Notes: a model not told the origin generated them from the letters alone. A stretch of DNA of 64,000 nt from Pseudomonas sp. ANT_H4 (GCF_008369295.1 NZ_VOBG01000008.1:124001-188000); one strand, 5' to 3'. Counted from the first letter of the stretch, positions 29,797-37,415 are shown. Numbers and translations are program-made.

Positions 29797-30264
29797 TCAG
29801 TCGTCCATCTCCCGACCACTCAATAGGCGGCTGATCATCTCCATCGAAAATCCACGATAACTCAGAAAACGTCCCTGTTTCGCACGCTCGCGGACATCAA
29901 TCGGCAGATGTCCGGCAAACTTGCGCCGCCAAGTGTCTTCCAGTTGTGCCTGCCAACTGATACCGCACTCACGCAAGGCGAGATCGATATCAGCACGTTG
30001 CAGGCCACGCTGGCTCAGCTCCTCGCGAATCCGCGCAGGGCCGTAACCAGAACGGGCTCGATAGGAAACAAAACTCTCAAGATAACGGGCTTCCGAAAGC
30101 AGTCCCTCTTCCGTCAAACGGTCAAGAGCTGTGTCGATCATCTCGGGAGAAGCGCCGCGCTGACGCAGTTTACGCGTCAGCTCGACTCGACCGTGCTCAC
30201 GTCGCGCGAGCAGGTCCATTGCAGTGCGCCGAACGGCGACAAGTGTATCCAGTACGACGGTCAT
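29797..30264 (-). CDS. recX: RecA regulator RecX
   Basis: This 155-residue RecX is rich in three-helix repeats ([17 protein letters not shown] and [17 protein letters not shown]). RecX limits RecA filament growth. It begins eight bases after the recA stop codon, the conserved arrangement that couples its expression to recA. Confidence 0.95.
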   Translation of the reverse strand: MTVVLDTLVAVRRTAMDLLARREHGRVELTRKLRQRGASPEMIDTALDRLTEEGLLSEARYLESFVSYRARSGYGPARIREELSQRGLQRADIDLALRECGISWQAQLEDTWRRKFAGHLPIDVRERAKQGRFLSYRGFSMEMISRLLSGREMDD

Positions 30265-30272
30265 CGTTTAGC

Positions 30273-31325
30273 TCAGATGTCAGCGTCGGCCAGGTCGTCA
30301 GCGGTTTCTCTGGTCGAGTTTGCTTTGACATCGGCTGGCGGAGTCAGCAGCTTGTCGCGGATCTGCTTCTCAAGAGTCGCAGCGATATCCGGGTTGTCTG
30401 CCAGGAACTTGGCCGAGTTGGCCTTACCCTGACCGATCTTGCTACCGTTGTAGGCATACCATGCACCGGATTTTTCAACGAAGCCGTGCAGCACGCCCAG
30501 GTCGATCATTTCGCCGTTCAGGTAGATACCCTTGCCGTAGAGAATCTGGAACTCGGCCTGACGGAACGGCGGAGCCACCTTGTTCTTCACGACTTTGACG
30601 CGGGTCTCACTACCGACCACTTCGTCGCCGTCCTTCACCGCGCCAGTACGGCGGATGTCTAGACGGACCGAAGCGTAGAACTTCAGTGCGTTACCACCGG
30701 TGGTGGTTTCCGGGCTGCCGAACATCACGCCGATCTTCATCCGAATCTGGTTGATAAAGATCACCAGGCAGTTGGCGTTCTTGATGTTACCGGTGATTTT
30801 ACGCAGGGCCTGGGACATCAGACGGGCTTGCAGGCCGACGTGCATGTCGCCCATTTCGCCTTCGATCTCAGCTTTTGGTACCAGGGCCGCCACGGAGTCG
30901 ATAACGATCACGTCGACAGCATTGGAACGCACCAGCATGTCGGTGATTTCCAGGGCCTGCTCACCGGTATCCGGTTGAGATACCAACAGGTCGTCAACGT
31001 TGACGCCCAGTTTTCCAGCGTATTCAGGGTCCAGGGCGTGCTCGGCATCGACGAACGCGCAGGTGGCGCCCATCTTTTGCGCCTGGGCAATCACCGACAG
31101 CGTCAGAGTGGTTTTACCGGAAGATTCAGGACCGTAGATTTCAACGATACGGCCTTTTGGCAGGCCGCCAATGCCGAGCGCAATGTCCAGACCTAGAGAG
31201 CCAGTGGAAATAGCCGGGATCGCCTGACGGTCATGATCGCCCATACGCATTACGGCACCCTTGCCGAATTGACGTTCGATCTGACCCAGGGCCGCAGCCA
31301 AGGCTTTCTTCTTGTTGTCGTCCAT
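30273..31325 (-). CDS. recA: Recombinase RecA
   Basis: The 350-residue protein carries Walker A GPESSGKT (residues 65-72), the Walker B region [10 protein letters not shown] and the L2-loop segment. It drives homologous recombination and stimulates self-cleavage of LexA and of PrtR-type repressors. GAGGAC precedes the ATG at 31325. A LexA box lies 41 bases upstream, so it is an SOS gene. Recombination proteins encoded here would act on the repressor encoded 2 kb away. Confidence 0.98.
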   Translation of the reverse strand: MDDNKKKALAAALGQIERQFGKGAVMRMGDHDRQAIPAISTGSLGLDIALGIGGLPKGRIVEIYGPESSGKTTLTLSVIAQAQKMGATCAFVDAEHALDPEYAGKLGVNVDDLLVSQPDTGEQALEITDMLVRSNAVDVIVIDSVAALVPKAEIEGEMGDMHVGLQARLMSQALRKITGNIKNANCLVIFINQIRMKIGVMFGSPETTTGGNALKFYASVRLDIRRTGAVKDGDEVVGSETRVKVVKNKVAPPFRQAEFQILYGKGIYLNGEMIDLGVLHGFVEKSGAWYAYNGSKIGQGKANSAKFLADNPDIAATLEKQIRDKLLTPPADVKANSTRETADDLADADI

Positions 31326-31365
31326 TAAAGTCCTCACGTAATCAATAAGGCCTGGCGGCCAACAC

Positions 31366-31381
31366 CTGTATAAGTAGACAG
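31366..31381. promoter_or_regulatory. LexA (SOS) box and promoter region of recA
   Basis: CTGTATAAGTAGACAG fits CTG-N10-CAG exactly. On the minus strand it overlaps a probable -10 (TATACA), which follows TTGTGG by 16 bases, the standard SOS promoter layout. Confidence 0.9.
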
Positions 31382-31408
31382 TATTGTTCCACAAAGATCC
31401 GGGATCGC

Positions 31409-31909
31409 CTACCCCTGATTTTCTATTTCTACTGCAGCTCGTCGCAACAACCCCTCTAAAGCGGCCTTTACCGTTTGTCGGCGAACCTCATCGCGGTTGC
31501 CAGGAAAATGCTGGCACTCGGCCGTGACGTCCTCGCCAACACCCCAGGCCAGCCATACGGTGCCCACCGGTTTGTCCAGCGAACCGCCATCGGGCCCCGC
31601 CACGCCGCTGACGGCTACAGCAAAACGCGACAGGCTTTTCTCCTGGGCGCCCTTGACCATGGCCTCAACCACTTCACGGCTGACGGCGCCGACTTTGGGG
31701 AACAGTGCTTGCGGCACATTCAGCTGGCGGTTTTTTTGTCGATTGGAGTAGGTGACATACCCCGCTTCGAACCAGGCCGAGCTTCCTGGAATACGCGTGA
31801 TCGCTTCGGCAATACCGCCGCCGGTGCAGGACTCGGCAGTGGTGACATAGGCATTGAGCACCTGCAAACATCGGCCCAGTTCAGCGGCAAGTTGGGTAAT
31901 TTCCTTCAC
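31409..31909 (-). CDS. pncC: Nicotinamide-nucleotide amidase (CinA C-terminal type)
   Basis: The 166-residue protein corresponds to the stand-alone CinA C-terminal domain, with [14 protein letters not shown] and [11 protein letters not shown]. PncC deamidates nicotinamide mononucleotide in NAD recycling. The start is a GTG with GGAGACG four bases upstream. The usual order in pseudomonads is recA-cinA then mutS; here phage-type DNA separates cinA from mutS. Confidence 0.92.
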   Translation of the reverse strand: MKEITQLAAELGRCLQVLNAYVTTAESCTGGGIAEAITRIPGSSAWFEAGYVTYSNRQKNRQLNVPQALFPKVGAVSREVVEAMVKGAQEKSLSRFAVAVSGVAGPDGGSLDKPVGTVWLAWGVGEDVTAECQHFPGNRDEVRRQTVKAALEGLLRRAAVEIENQG

Positions 31910-31990
31910 GATCGTCTCCAGGAGCGGGCGGGCGAATGCCTACCCTACAGGAGCGTATCGCCCATGCAAGATGCAGACTGGAACAAGATG

Positions 31991-32120
31991 CTAACGAACG
32001 ATGGTCCGCCCATAAGCCTGGCAGGCCCGCAGTGCAATCAGTCCGTTATCGCCGGCAGCGGTGCTGCTGATAACTCGTTGAGCATGCGCCGGGGCAAGTC
32101 GGGCCGCGGGGCTCCATGAA
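31991..32120 (-). pseudogene. Possible remnant of a coding region in the cinA-holin gap
   Basis: The 306-base gap between cinA and the holin has no intact gene. On the minus strand a frame ending at 31991 reads plausibly for about 40 codons (VISSTAAGDNGLIALRACQ then a stop nine codons later), with a composition like the C terminus of phage Rz-type spanins. Upstream it loses protein character. It may be a leftover of a deleted tailocin lysis gene. This is a guess from composition. Confidence 0.25.
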
Positions 32121-32215
32121 CCACCCCGCCGGGGATGGTGGTGGTAGGCACTGAGCAGCGAACAGTAGTTGTGAAGGTTTTTCGATACGTGTCATCAAGT
32201 AGCTTCTTGCAACGA

Positions 32216-32560
32216 TCACTGCTGGTCCGGATGGCGGTTGGGTGGCTCATTCACCCCGATCCGCTTGGCCGCCCAACGCTCATAAAGCCCGATAGCCACG
32301 TCCGCACCGGCCATGGCCGTCAGGCAACCAATGGCACCAGCGGTCCAGATCGACATGCCGGCGGCGTACAACAACATCAATGCCGAAACCCCGCAGACCA
32401 TGCAGGCCCCGGAGCGCAGGGCCAGGCGTCGGACCAGTGCCCAACCGCGGGCGCCTTCTTTATCGGCGCGCCACATTTCTCCGGAAACGCCGCCTATTAC
32501 CGCCAATACAACGACCAGCCAGATAGGCATTTCCGCTAACACTTGCTGCTCGCTTGTCAT
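32216..32560 (-). CDS. LydA-like phage/tailocin holin
   Basis: The 114-residue protein has three hydrophobic segments (MPIWLVVVLAVIGGVSGEMW, ACMVCGVSALMLLYAAGMSI and TAGAIGCLTAMAGADVAIGL) and a charged tail. Tailocin clusters at the cinA-mutS site of fluorescent pseudomonads typically begin with a holin of this type beside a PrtR regulator. AGGAGG stands 7 bases before the ATG at 32560. Here no endolysin or tail genes follow it; cinA comes next. It is an orphan lysis gene. Confidence 0.7.
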   Translation of the reverse strand: MTSEQQVLAEMPIWLVVVLAVIGGVSGEMWRADKEGARGWALVRRLALRSGACMVCGVSALMLLYAAGMSIWTAGAIGCLTAMAGADVAIGLYERWAAKRIGVNEPPNRHPDQQ

Positions 32561-32633
32561 GTCACGCCTCCTGGAATGAGTGATACCAGCAGGTCGCCGG
32601 TTGTTTGATAAATCGGTGTGCATATGTAGGTAG

Positions 32634-32675
32634 GCATTACTGAAAAGCCCGGTTACCCGGGCTTTTCAGTAATGC
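32634..32675. terminator. Perfect 19-bp inverted repeat in the holin leader
   Basis: GCATTACTGAAAAGCCCGG (32634-32652) and its exact complement (32657-32675) surround TTAC. It looks like a strong hairpin, but the stem ends in a mixed sequence rather than a clean T tract. It lies between the holin and its likely promoter near 33000, so holin expression may need read-through. Otherwise the 588-base gap 32561-33148 shows no gene. Confidence 0.6.
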
Positions 32676-32995
32676 GGTCCTTGGGCGCTACTGGCGCGGT
32701 ACGGATCTTTCCTGAATGTTTTTCCGACCACGATCCCTGTCTGCCGGATAACTGCTTTTGGTGCTTTACGCTGCACACCCGGGTCAGTTGCCAACCCTCT
32801 GAACCGTTAAGGCCGATTCATCGCTGCCTGTTGTAAAACCGTGAAACTAAAGAGCGTCGGCTTCCTTGCCGGTGTTGCCTGGCATCCGTGCCACCGCTCG
32901 GTGGCGTCCATGCCGGTATTACGTGCTTTCCCTGTCTTCCTTGGCGGCTTCCTTGCCACCTCCACCAAGCCTTGTTGGCTGGCTTGAGACAAAGA

Positions 32996-33038
32996 ATATG
33001 CATGTATGCATATACAGTCAGTGCACAAATGCATTTAT
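32996..33038. promoter_or_regulatory. Cluster of ATGCAT palindromes (candidate PrtR operators, holin side)
   Basis: ATATGCATGTATGCATAT (32996-33013) is a near-perfect palindrome with 8-base arms, and AAATGCATTTAT follows at 33027-33038. Within this lies CTGTATATGCATACAT (minus strand, 33017-33002), one base short of a LexA box. The same AAATGCATTTAT occurs on the other side of the repressor gene. They are likely repressor-binding sites of the leftward holin promoter. Confidence 0.5.
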
Positions 33039-33108
33039 TTCCAAAATTTAATGCGCAGATGTATTAAGGCCCGCAAGCAAGGGGATTGGCAGTTTTGCGC
33101 AGGTGAAA

Positions 33109-33132
33109 AAAACCCGCTCGGTGGCGGGTTTT
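33109..33132 (-). terminator. Terminator of the PrtR-like repressor gene
   Basis: AAACCCGC (33111-33118) pairs with GCGGGTTT (33125-33132) and, on the minus strand, is followed by a run of T residues. It lies 16 bases past the repressor stop codon. Confidence 0.8.
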
Positions 33133-33148
33133 GTCTTACAGAAGAGGG

Positions 33149-33883
33149 TTAACGAGCGTACATGCCCCACCAGAAAACGTGGCCGAGGATGCTGATCTGT
33201 TCTTCCTGGATTTCCTGGAAGCTGTAGTCCTCGTCCGGATGCTCGTCGCGATTGAAGCTGCGCAGGCGAATCCCCGAAGGCAAGCGATAGAGCTGTTTGA
33301 CCCGCAATTGACCGTTGTGATTGATGGCATACAAGTCACCATCAACGATGTCACCAATCCCGCACTTGCCGGCATTGACCCCCACCGTCGCGCCGTCTCG
33401 CAACACCGGCAGCATGCTGTTGCCGCGTACCGTCACGCATTTAGCCTGGTCGAACTGCACACCATTGTGGCGCAGGCTGCGTTTGCCAAAACGCAGGCTG
33501 GCCTTCTCGCTTTCCTCGATGACGAATCTTCCTGATCCAGCAGCCAATTCAACCTCGCGCAGAAAGGGGATCGACACCTCGTCATCGTTGATGGGGGTAT
33601 CGTCGTCCCACAGGCTTATGTCCTTGAGTTCCGAATGCATCGGGTCACGCTCGTCTCCCCGCGCAGGCGCCAACGTTGCGCGCCCGCGCAGTTGGTCAGT
33701 GCTGACGCGAAAGTACTCGGCGATGCGGGAGATGTGCTTGTCCGACGGGTCAACGATCTTGCCGCTGAGAATCCGTGACAGTGTGGATTGAGGCACGCCA
33801 GTACGCCGGTGAAGCTCCGTGGGGGAGATCCCGTCGCGATCCAGCAGCTCTCTTAAGACAATGGAAACGTTGCGTTTTTGCAT
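33149..33883 (-). CDS. prtR: PrtR/LexA-type self-cleaving repressor
   Basis: The 244-residue protein has an N-terminal XRE helix-turn-helix (VPQSTLSRILSGKIVDPSDK) and a C-terminal S24 peptidase domain. An Ala115-Gly116 cleavage bond, nucleophile Ser156 (GNSMLP) and Lys196 (RVKQLYR) can be seen. RecA stimulates autocleavage of such repressors, and PrtR silences pyocin genes in P. aeruginosa. The start MQKRNVSIVLRELL fits the family. It belongs to the tailocin locus, not to the prophage, because the mutS start lies between it and the phage genes. Confidence 0.85.
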   Translation of the reverse strand: MQKRNVSIVLRELLDRDGISPTELHRRTGVPQSTLSRILSGKIVDPSDKHISRIAEYFRVSTDQLRGRATLAPARGDERDPMHSELKDISLWDDDTPINDDEVSIPFLREVELAAGSGRFVIEESEKASLRFGKRSLRHNGVQFDQAKCVTVRGNSMLPVLRDGATVGVNAGKCGIGDIVDGDLYAINHNGQLRVKQLYRLPSGIRLRSFNRDEHPDEDYSFQEIQEEQISILGHVFWWGMYAR

Positions 33884-33919
33884 AAAGCGGATACTGAAGG
33901 TAGTTTTGGTGGATGGCAA

Positions 33920-33959
33920 ATGCTATCTAGCATATTTAATGCATAAAAAATGCATTTAT
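33920..33959. promoter_or_regulatory. Candidate operators in the prtR-mutS intergenic region
   Basis: In tandem: ATGCTATCTAGCAT (33920-33933, a 6-2-6 inverted repeat), ATGCAT (33939-33944) and AAATGCATTTAT (33948-33959). These resemble the cluster at 32996-33038 and probably bind the repressor at its own promoter. The region also lies upstream of the mutS start codon. Confidence 0.5.
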
Positions 33960-34081
33960 ACCTGGCCGCTTGTGAACTGCAGACCCCTGACCTTGCGTGT
34001 TAACCTTGCGCCCATCGCAAAAAATGCTGGGCCAAGCGCCCCCTTTGCCCCATCACTTTCAACGAACTCGCTAAGTATCCG

Positions 34082-34192
34082 ATGAGTAAAAACACTTCCG
34101 ACCTGTCCTCCCACACCCCAATGATGCAGCAGTATGGGCTGGAGAAGTGCATAGGCCACGTACTGCGCGGCTTTCAGCGATCCGCTGTCTAA
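34082..34192 (+). pseudogene. mutS: mutS, 5' fragment interrupted by the prophage
   Basis: From the ATG at 34082 the codons read MSKNTSDLSSHTPMMQQY, the N terminus of Pseudomonas MutS as I recall it. After Tyr18 the frame leaves MutS (GLEKCIGHVLRGFQRSAV) and stops at 34192. The Trp-Lys-Leu-Lys and mismatch-binding Phe-Tyr-Glu segments that should follow are absent. The rest of the gene should lie beyond the prophage, outside the window. MutS starts mismatch repair, so the strain may be a mutator unless the phage end supplies a new start. Confidence 0.85.
34118..34136. mobile_element. Left attachment site (attL) inside mutS
   Basis: The last bases that fit mutS are the codons for MMQQY (34121-34135); what follows does not. 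The core of the attachment site should be a short sequence here, such as ATGATGCAGCAGTA, repeated at the far phage end. The exact core cannot be defined without attR. Confidence 0.55.
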
Positions 34193-34303
34193 AACTCTAC
34201 CGTCATTTGGCTGGGTTTTTGGCCAATGAATGCGCGGTAGGCCAAGGTAGTATTAGACAACAAAATCCCCCTCCCCCGGCGTCCTGCCGACTGAACACAA
34301 TCC

Positions 34304-34801
34304 CTACTGACACGCCTCTCTCACATGCTTCTGCAACACCCTCAAGGCTGCTTGATCAGCGATGATCCCGGCCCTGATATCGAAAACAGTTCGTCCAGCA
34401 ATTGAAGTGAGTTCGACGGTTCCTGCATTGCCCAGGCTGGCGGTGCTGGTGGAGCTGGGCACGTCGCCGCTATCGGCACGACAACTGCCCGCGATGCGCA
34501 GCCGGCGAGCAGAGTCGTCAGCAGCACGGCGCAGCCTTTCATTTTCAGCGAGATCATTCGTTTTCTCCTTGGTTGCCCTGGCATCGAGGTCGGCGCGGGC
34601 TTGCTCGGCGGCCTTCTGCTTTTCCAGTGCCTGAGTGGTTTGGGCGTTTGCCGCATTGCTGATGGTTGTCATATCGGACTGGTGCGCCAGGGCCTGGTCA
34701 CTCAGCTGCTTTCCGTAGCGCCAGGCATCCACTCTCCATGTGGAAAAACAAGCAATGGCCATCGCCAGCAGAACCACGACCAGCTTCTGCATTGGCGTCA
34801 T
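34304..34801 (-). CDS. Rz-type i-spanin
   Basis: The 165-residue protein has an N-terminal membrane anchor (KLVVVLLAMAIACFSTW) and then a long charged helical stretch (about residues 35-110), as in inner-membrane spanins that disrupt the outer membrane at the end of lysis. Its ATG overlaps the endolysin stop codon (TGATG). A second gene for the outer-membrane partner is nested inside it in another frame. It is the last prophage gene before attL. Confidence 0.82.
   Translation of the reverse strand: MTPMQKLVVVLLAMAIACFSTWRVDAWRYGKQLSDQALAHQSDMTTISNAANAQTTQALEKQKAAEQARADLDARATKEKTNDLAENERLRRAADDSARRLRIAGSCRADSGDVPSSTSTASLGNAGTVELTSIAGRTVFDIRAGIIADQAALRVLQKHVREACQ
34342..34557 (-). CDS. Rz1-type o-spanin lipoprotein, nested in Rz
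   Basis: This 71-residue protein is encoded within Rz in a different frame. It has a lipobox (LLAGC, then AS) and a Pro-rich stretch (CPAPPAPPAW), the hallmarks of Rz1. AGGAGA lies seven bases before the ATG at 34557. Together with Rz it would bridge the envelope. Full overlap with Rz is the lambda arrangement. Confidence 0.8.
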   Translation of the reverse strand: MISLKMKGCAVLLTTLLAGCASRAVVVPIAATCPAPPAPPAWAMQEPSNSLQLLDELFSISGPGSSLIKQP

Positions 34802-35226
34802 CACGGCACATCCTTGAAGAACACATGGTGACCCAGGCGCAGTGTCTCCTTGGCCTTAGCCGCCCAGGCAGGGGCCTTGGGCATCGTGGTTGCGTAGTAG
34901 TGCGTGGCACCCCCGGTAGGGTCAGGCACTGTACCGGCGATCACCTGGTCAGCCGCGCGCTGAGCCTGGGCAAACTGTGCGGCAGGGATCGCCTTGGCGC
35001 CGCTGAGGTAGGCGTAGTTCGGGTCGTTCTGGTTCCAGCAGCTGAACTGCCAGGGCTTCAGGCACACACCAGCATAGCCTTCGCCCCACCAGGACTTGGC
35101 CTTGCCATCAAACACACGGTTGCGGATGGCCCAGGCGACGGCGATCTGGCCGAGTAGGCCCTCACCCCTTGCCTCGCCCCACAGCGTGCGCGCCAGGATG
35201 TCCCGGTCTTTTTCGGATTCAGTCAT
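34801..35226 (-). CDS. SleB-type cell-wall hydrolase (endolysin)
   Basis: This is a 141-residue protein of the Hydrolase_2/SleB family, recognised by ARTLWGEARGEG and by NRVFDGKAKSWWGEGYAGVC (a pattern of conserved Trp and Cys). It has no signal peptide, so it needs a holin. It is the probable prophage endolysin. Its start is preceded by a hairpin and then GCCTGGAG, a layout shared with other late genes. Confidence 0.82.
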   Translation of the reverse strand: MTESEKDRDILARTLWGEARGEGLLGQIAVAWAIRNRVFDGKAKSWWGEGYAGVCLKPWQFSCWNQNDPNYAYLSGAKAIPAAQFAQAQRAADQVIAGTVPDPTGGATHYYATTMPKAPAWAAKAKETLRLGHHVFFKDVP

Positions 35227-35240
35227 GCTTTTCTCCAGGC

Positions 35241-35265
35241 AAAAATAAACCCGCTCATGGCGGGT
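35241..35265 (-). terminator. Hairpin before the endolysin start codon
   Basis: ACCCGC and GCGGGT pair (35249-35254 with 35260-35265) and are followed on the minus strand by TTTATTTTT and then GCCTGGAG and the ATG. It is one of a series of similar hairpins in front of late genes. Confidence 0.6.
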
Positions 35266-35284
35266 GTAGGTGTTCGGGAAGAGC

Positions 35285-35497
35285 TCAGGATGCGGGCGGC
35301 GGGGCCAGTTGGCTGATAGTTACCCGTGCGGCGGTGCGCGCTACCTTGATATCCGAGGGGATGGGCGTCTCGTCTTCCAGTAGAGCAAAGGCGTACCAGT
35401 CGGTTTCCCTCAAGTATGCGCGGGCCTGGCCCAAGTTAATCTGATCGGTCAGATCCCGGGGCGTTTTGATCTTTTCAAGCTTGCTCCAGTCCACCAT
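35285..35497 (-). CDS. Small phage protein after the fibre genes
   Basis: A 70-residue protein beginning MVDWSKLEKIKTPRDL, with AGGAGGA before the ATG. Its size, acidic C-terminal half and position next to tail-fibre genes resemble small tail-fibre-associated proteins, but I do not recognise a defined family. It overlaps the end of the preceding gene by 23 bases. Confidence 0.6.
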   Translation of the reverse strand: MVDWSKLEKIKTPRDLTDQINLGQARAYLRETDWYAFALLEDETPIPSDIKVARTAARVTISQLAPPPAS

Positions 35498-35867
35498 TTT
35501 CTGGTTCCTCCTGGGTAGGTTCTTCAATTACGGGAAGCTCAACCACCGGGGGTGCAGGCGGGGTAGTGTCCGGGAAGTTGACTAGCCCGGCACTCACATC
35601 AAGGATGATTGGCTCGGGCGGGTTGCGGTATTCCTCTGGACTATCCCAATCAACAGGCAGGCGCAGGGTGAGGTGTAGAACCCCGTCTTTACGCTCCACG
35701 TACTCGGTCTCGACAAAGAACGGATTGCATACAGCTGAACCGGGCAGACGGTGACCCTCTGGTAACAGGGACAGGTCAATTACTTCACCGTTGAGGGTGA
35801 GAATGTCACCGTTGACTGAGGCTTCAAGCGGCCAGTCAGTCAGGAACGGGGATAGTTTAATTTTCAT
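35475..35867 (-). CDS. Tail-fibre-associated hypothetical protein
   Basis: The 130-residue protein begins MKIKLSPFLTDWPLEASVNGD and ends in a Pro/Glu-rich tail (PPAPPVVELPVIEEPTQEEP). Its start overlaps the stop codon of the fibre gene (ATGA), so translation is coupled. It probably assists or decorates the tail fibre. Its exact role cannot be read from sequence. Confidence 0.6.
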   Translation of the reverse strand: MKIKLSPFLTDWPLEASVNGDILTLNGEVIDLSLLPEGHRLPGSAVCNPFFVETEYVERKDGVLHLTLRLPVDWDSPEEYRNPPEPIILDVSAGLVNFPDTTPPAPPVVELPVIEEPTQEEPENGGLEQA

Positions 35868-36673
35868 TTCCAATGCCCCAAGACGCAGATTCGCATGTTA
35901 TTGAGAGTTTGTGCTGTTGGTCCATTGCGGAAAAAGGTTACTAGGTTGGTATCAGTACTCATGACCGCAGTAGTAAACCCAAAGTAGTGGTGAGTTGTGG
36001 CGGGCTCCAGAATGTTAATAGTAGCGGATGTAAAGGATGCGTCGGGAAACCCCACTGGTAATGTGAAGTTTATCTCAGACCAAGAGTCTGCCGCTAGAAC
36101 AGCGGTAGGGGTGGTGACACTACCGTTTACTATCATCAACCCATTCGCAAACTTACTAATGGCAAAGTTACCGACAATAGTGCGAAATAGTAGTCCTCCC
36201 ATATACTGGGGGTCTAGCGTAGCGTTCCTAGAGTTGTAATGTCGTATCCATCCACGTCCTTGCCCCTCGCCCGCACGGGCTTTAGGGTTTGACCATATAT
36301 CCCCAGTACGCCAATCCCCCATCATCTGAAAGGAGTATTCGTTAGAGTGCGAGAGGGACATTAACGCCCCATCACTAACCCCAGCGGGGGCTCCAGCTCC
36401 TTGGAGAAAATCGAAGGACACTCCGGTGTTACGGTCAACGGGAGTTTCAAGAGAGGATACTGACCGGGCACTTAAGCCTACACCCAGCCCCAAGTACCCG
36501 GTCACCATTACCCGGCCTGGTACGTTGTCGTTGGTGGAAGTAACTTTAACCAGCCCCTCTGTCGCAGCATAAAGCTCAGTCGTCATCGCATTGATCTTCA
36601 TGCTTGCCGTACGCGGCGGATCACCACCAAGGCCCAGCGGTGGAGTACCCAGTATAATTTCTTGTCTTGCCAT
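35864..36673 (-). CDS. Putative tail fibre / receptor-binding protein
   Basis: The 269-residue protein starts with a conserved attachment-like segment (LGTPPLGLGGDPPRTASMKI, residues 9-28) seen in Pseudomonas prophage fibres. The rest is beta-rich and Gly/Ser/Thr-rich and may be the receptor-binding part. It sits just before the two small AT-rich genes after J. A hairpin and GTCTGGAG precede the start. Confidence 0.62.
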   Translation of the reverse strand: MARQEIILGTPPLGLGGDPPRTASMKINAMTTELYAATEGLVKVTSTNDNVPGRVMVTGYLGLGVGLSARSVSSLETPVDRNTGVSFDFLQGAGAPAGVSDGALMSLSHSNEYSFQMMGDWRTGDIWSNPKARAGEGQGRGWIRHYNSRNATLDPQYMGGLLFRTIVGNFAISKFANGLMIVNGSVTTPTAVLAADSWSEINFTLPVGFPDASFTSATINILEPATTHHYFGFTTAVMSTDTNLVTFFRNGPTAQTLNNMRICVLGHWK

Positions 36674-36690
36674 GCTGTTCTCCAGACGAA

Positions 36691-36712
36691 AAAAACCGCT
36701 CAGGGCGGGGTT
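36691..36712 (-). terminator. Hairpin before the fibre start codon
   Basis: CCGC and GCGG pair around TCAGG, followed on the minus strand by a run of seven T and GTCTGGAG. This is the same cassette as before the endolysin and J genes. Confidence 0.5.
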
Positions 36713-36731
36713 AAAAATGTCGAGGGATGCC

Positions 36732-37415
36732 TTAAGTGCCAGGCAACCGTGCGAAAACTGCGCCCATCGAGCCGATGTCTATCCACGCAGATATAGCGGA
36801 AATGCCGTAGACCTGAAGACAGTTCTGCGCGTAGTTAAACCTGACACCTGATGTCATCCAGTTCAAGTGTGACTGCAGCAAGCCTCGGGAAAATGGGTTG
36901 ATCATGAAGTATTCATCAATAAGCAATGTCGCGGTTAATGCGTTGCGCCAGTAATATGCCTGCGCAGTACCATTAACAATTACCTGGCCCTGATACGACC
37001 AACTATGGCTAGCTTTCGTGAACAACACAGGAACAGTGCCGGAGTCATAAATTACAGCACTACTCCCATCCCACATTCTTATTCCATAATCCTCGCTCGT
37101 CTTCGCTGCGAATACAGCCGCAAACCACTTTCCTGTAGGCCTATCACTCACATTATTTACGCTGAGTGAAAACCCTGTCCAGTTGCCGGCAGAGCCATTT
37201 ATTGTAGCGCTGTCATATAAATCATTAGGCCTATCAGGTGAGTTCCTGATGAAAATACAGGGTGGCTCAGCCGTTGTTATCGGCGCCGGGAAATTAACGT
37301 AAGCAAATCTTCCCGACGGCGTATAACTCCCGCTATAAATAGCGCAGAGCCTGGGCGTGTCCGAGTCGATTTGAACGTACGAATTATCATTATTAGCGAT
37401 AAGACCATATGTCAA
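36732..37415 (-). CDS. Tail-tip/fibre protein, AT-rich
   Basis: This 227-residue protein with many aromatic and polar residues (YSGSYTPSGRFAYVNFPAPI) is probably beta-structured. Its base composition is clearly more AT-rich than the surrounding genes, suggesting a different source. It overlaps its upstream neighbour by four bases. The position after J suggests a fibre or tip component. No family was recognised. Confidence 0.55.
   Translation of the reverse strand: MTYGLIANNDNSYVQIDSDTPRLCAIYSGSYTPSGRFAYVNFPAPITTAEPPCIFIRNSPDRPNDLYDSATINGSAGNWTGFSLSVNNVSDRPTGKWFAAVFAAKTSEDYGIRMWDGSSAVIYDSGTVPVLFTKASHSWSYQGQVIVNGTAQAYYWRNALTATLLIDEYFMINPFSRGLLQSHLNWMTSGVRFNYAQNCLQVYGISAISAWIDIGSMGAVFARLPGT

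Noticed and set aside
33149..33883. The repressor as the CI of the siphovirus
   Set aside because: It lies on the bacterial side of the mutS start codon, so it cannot be within the prophage; it fits the tailocin-locus regulator instead.
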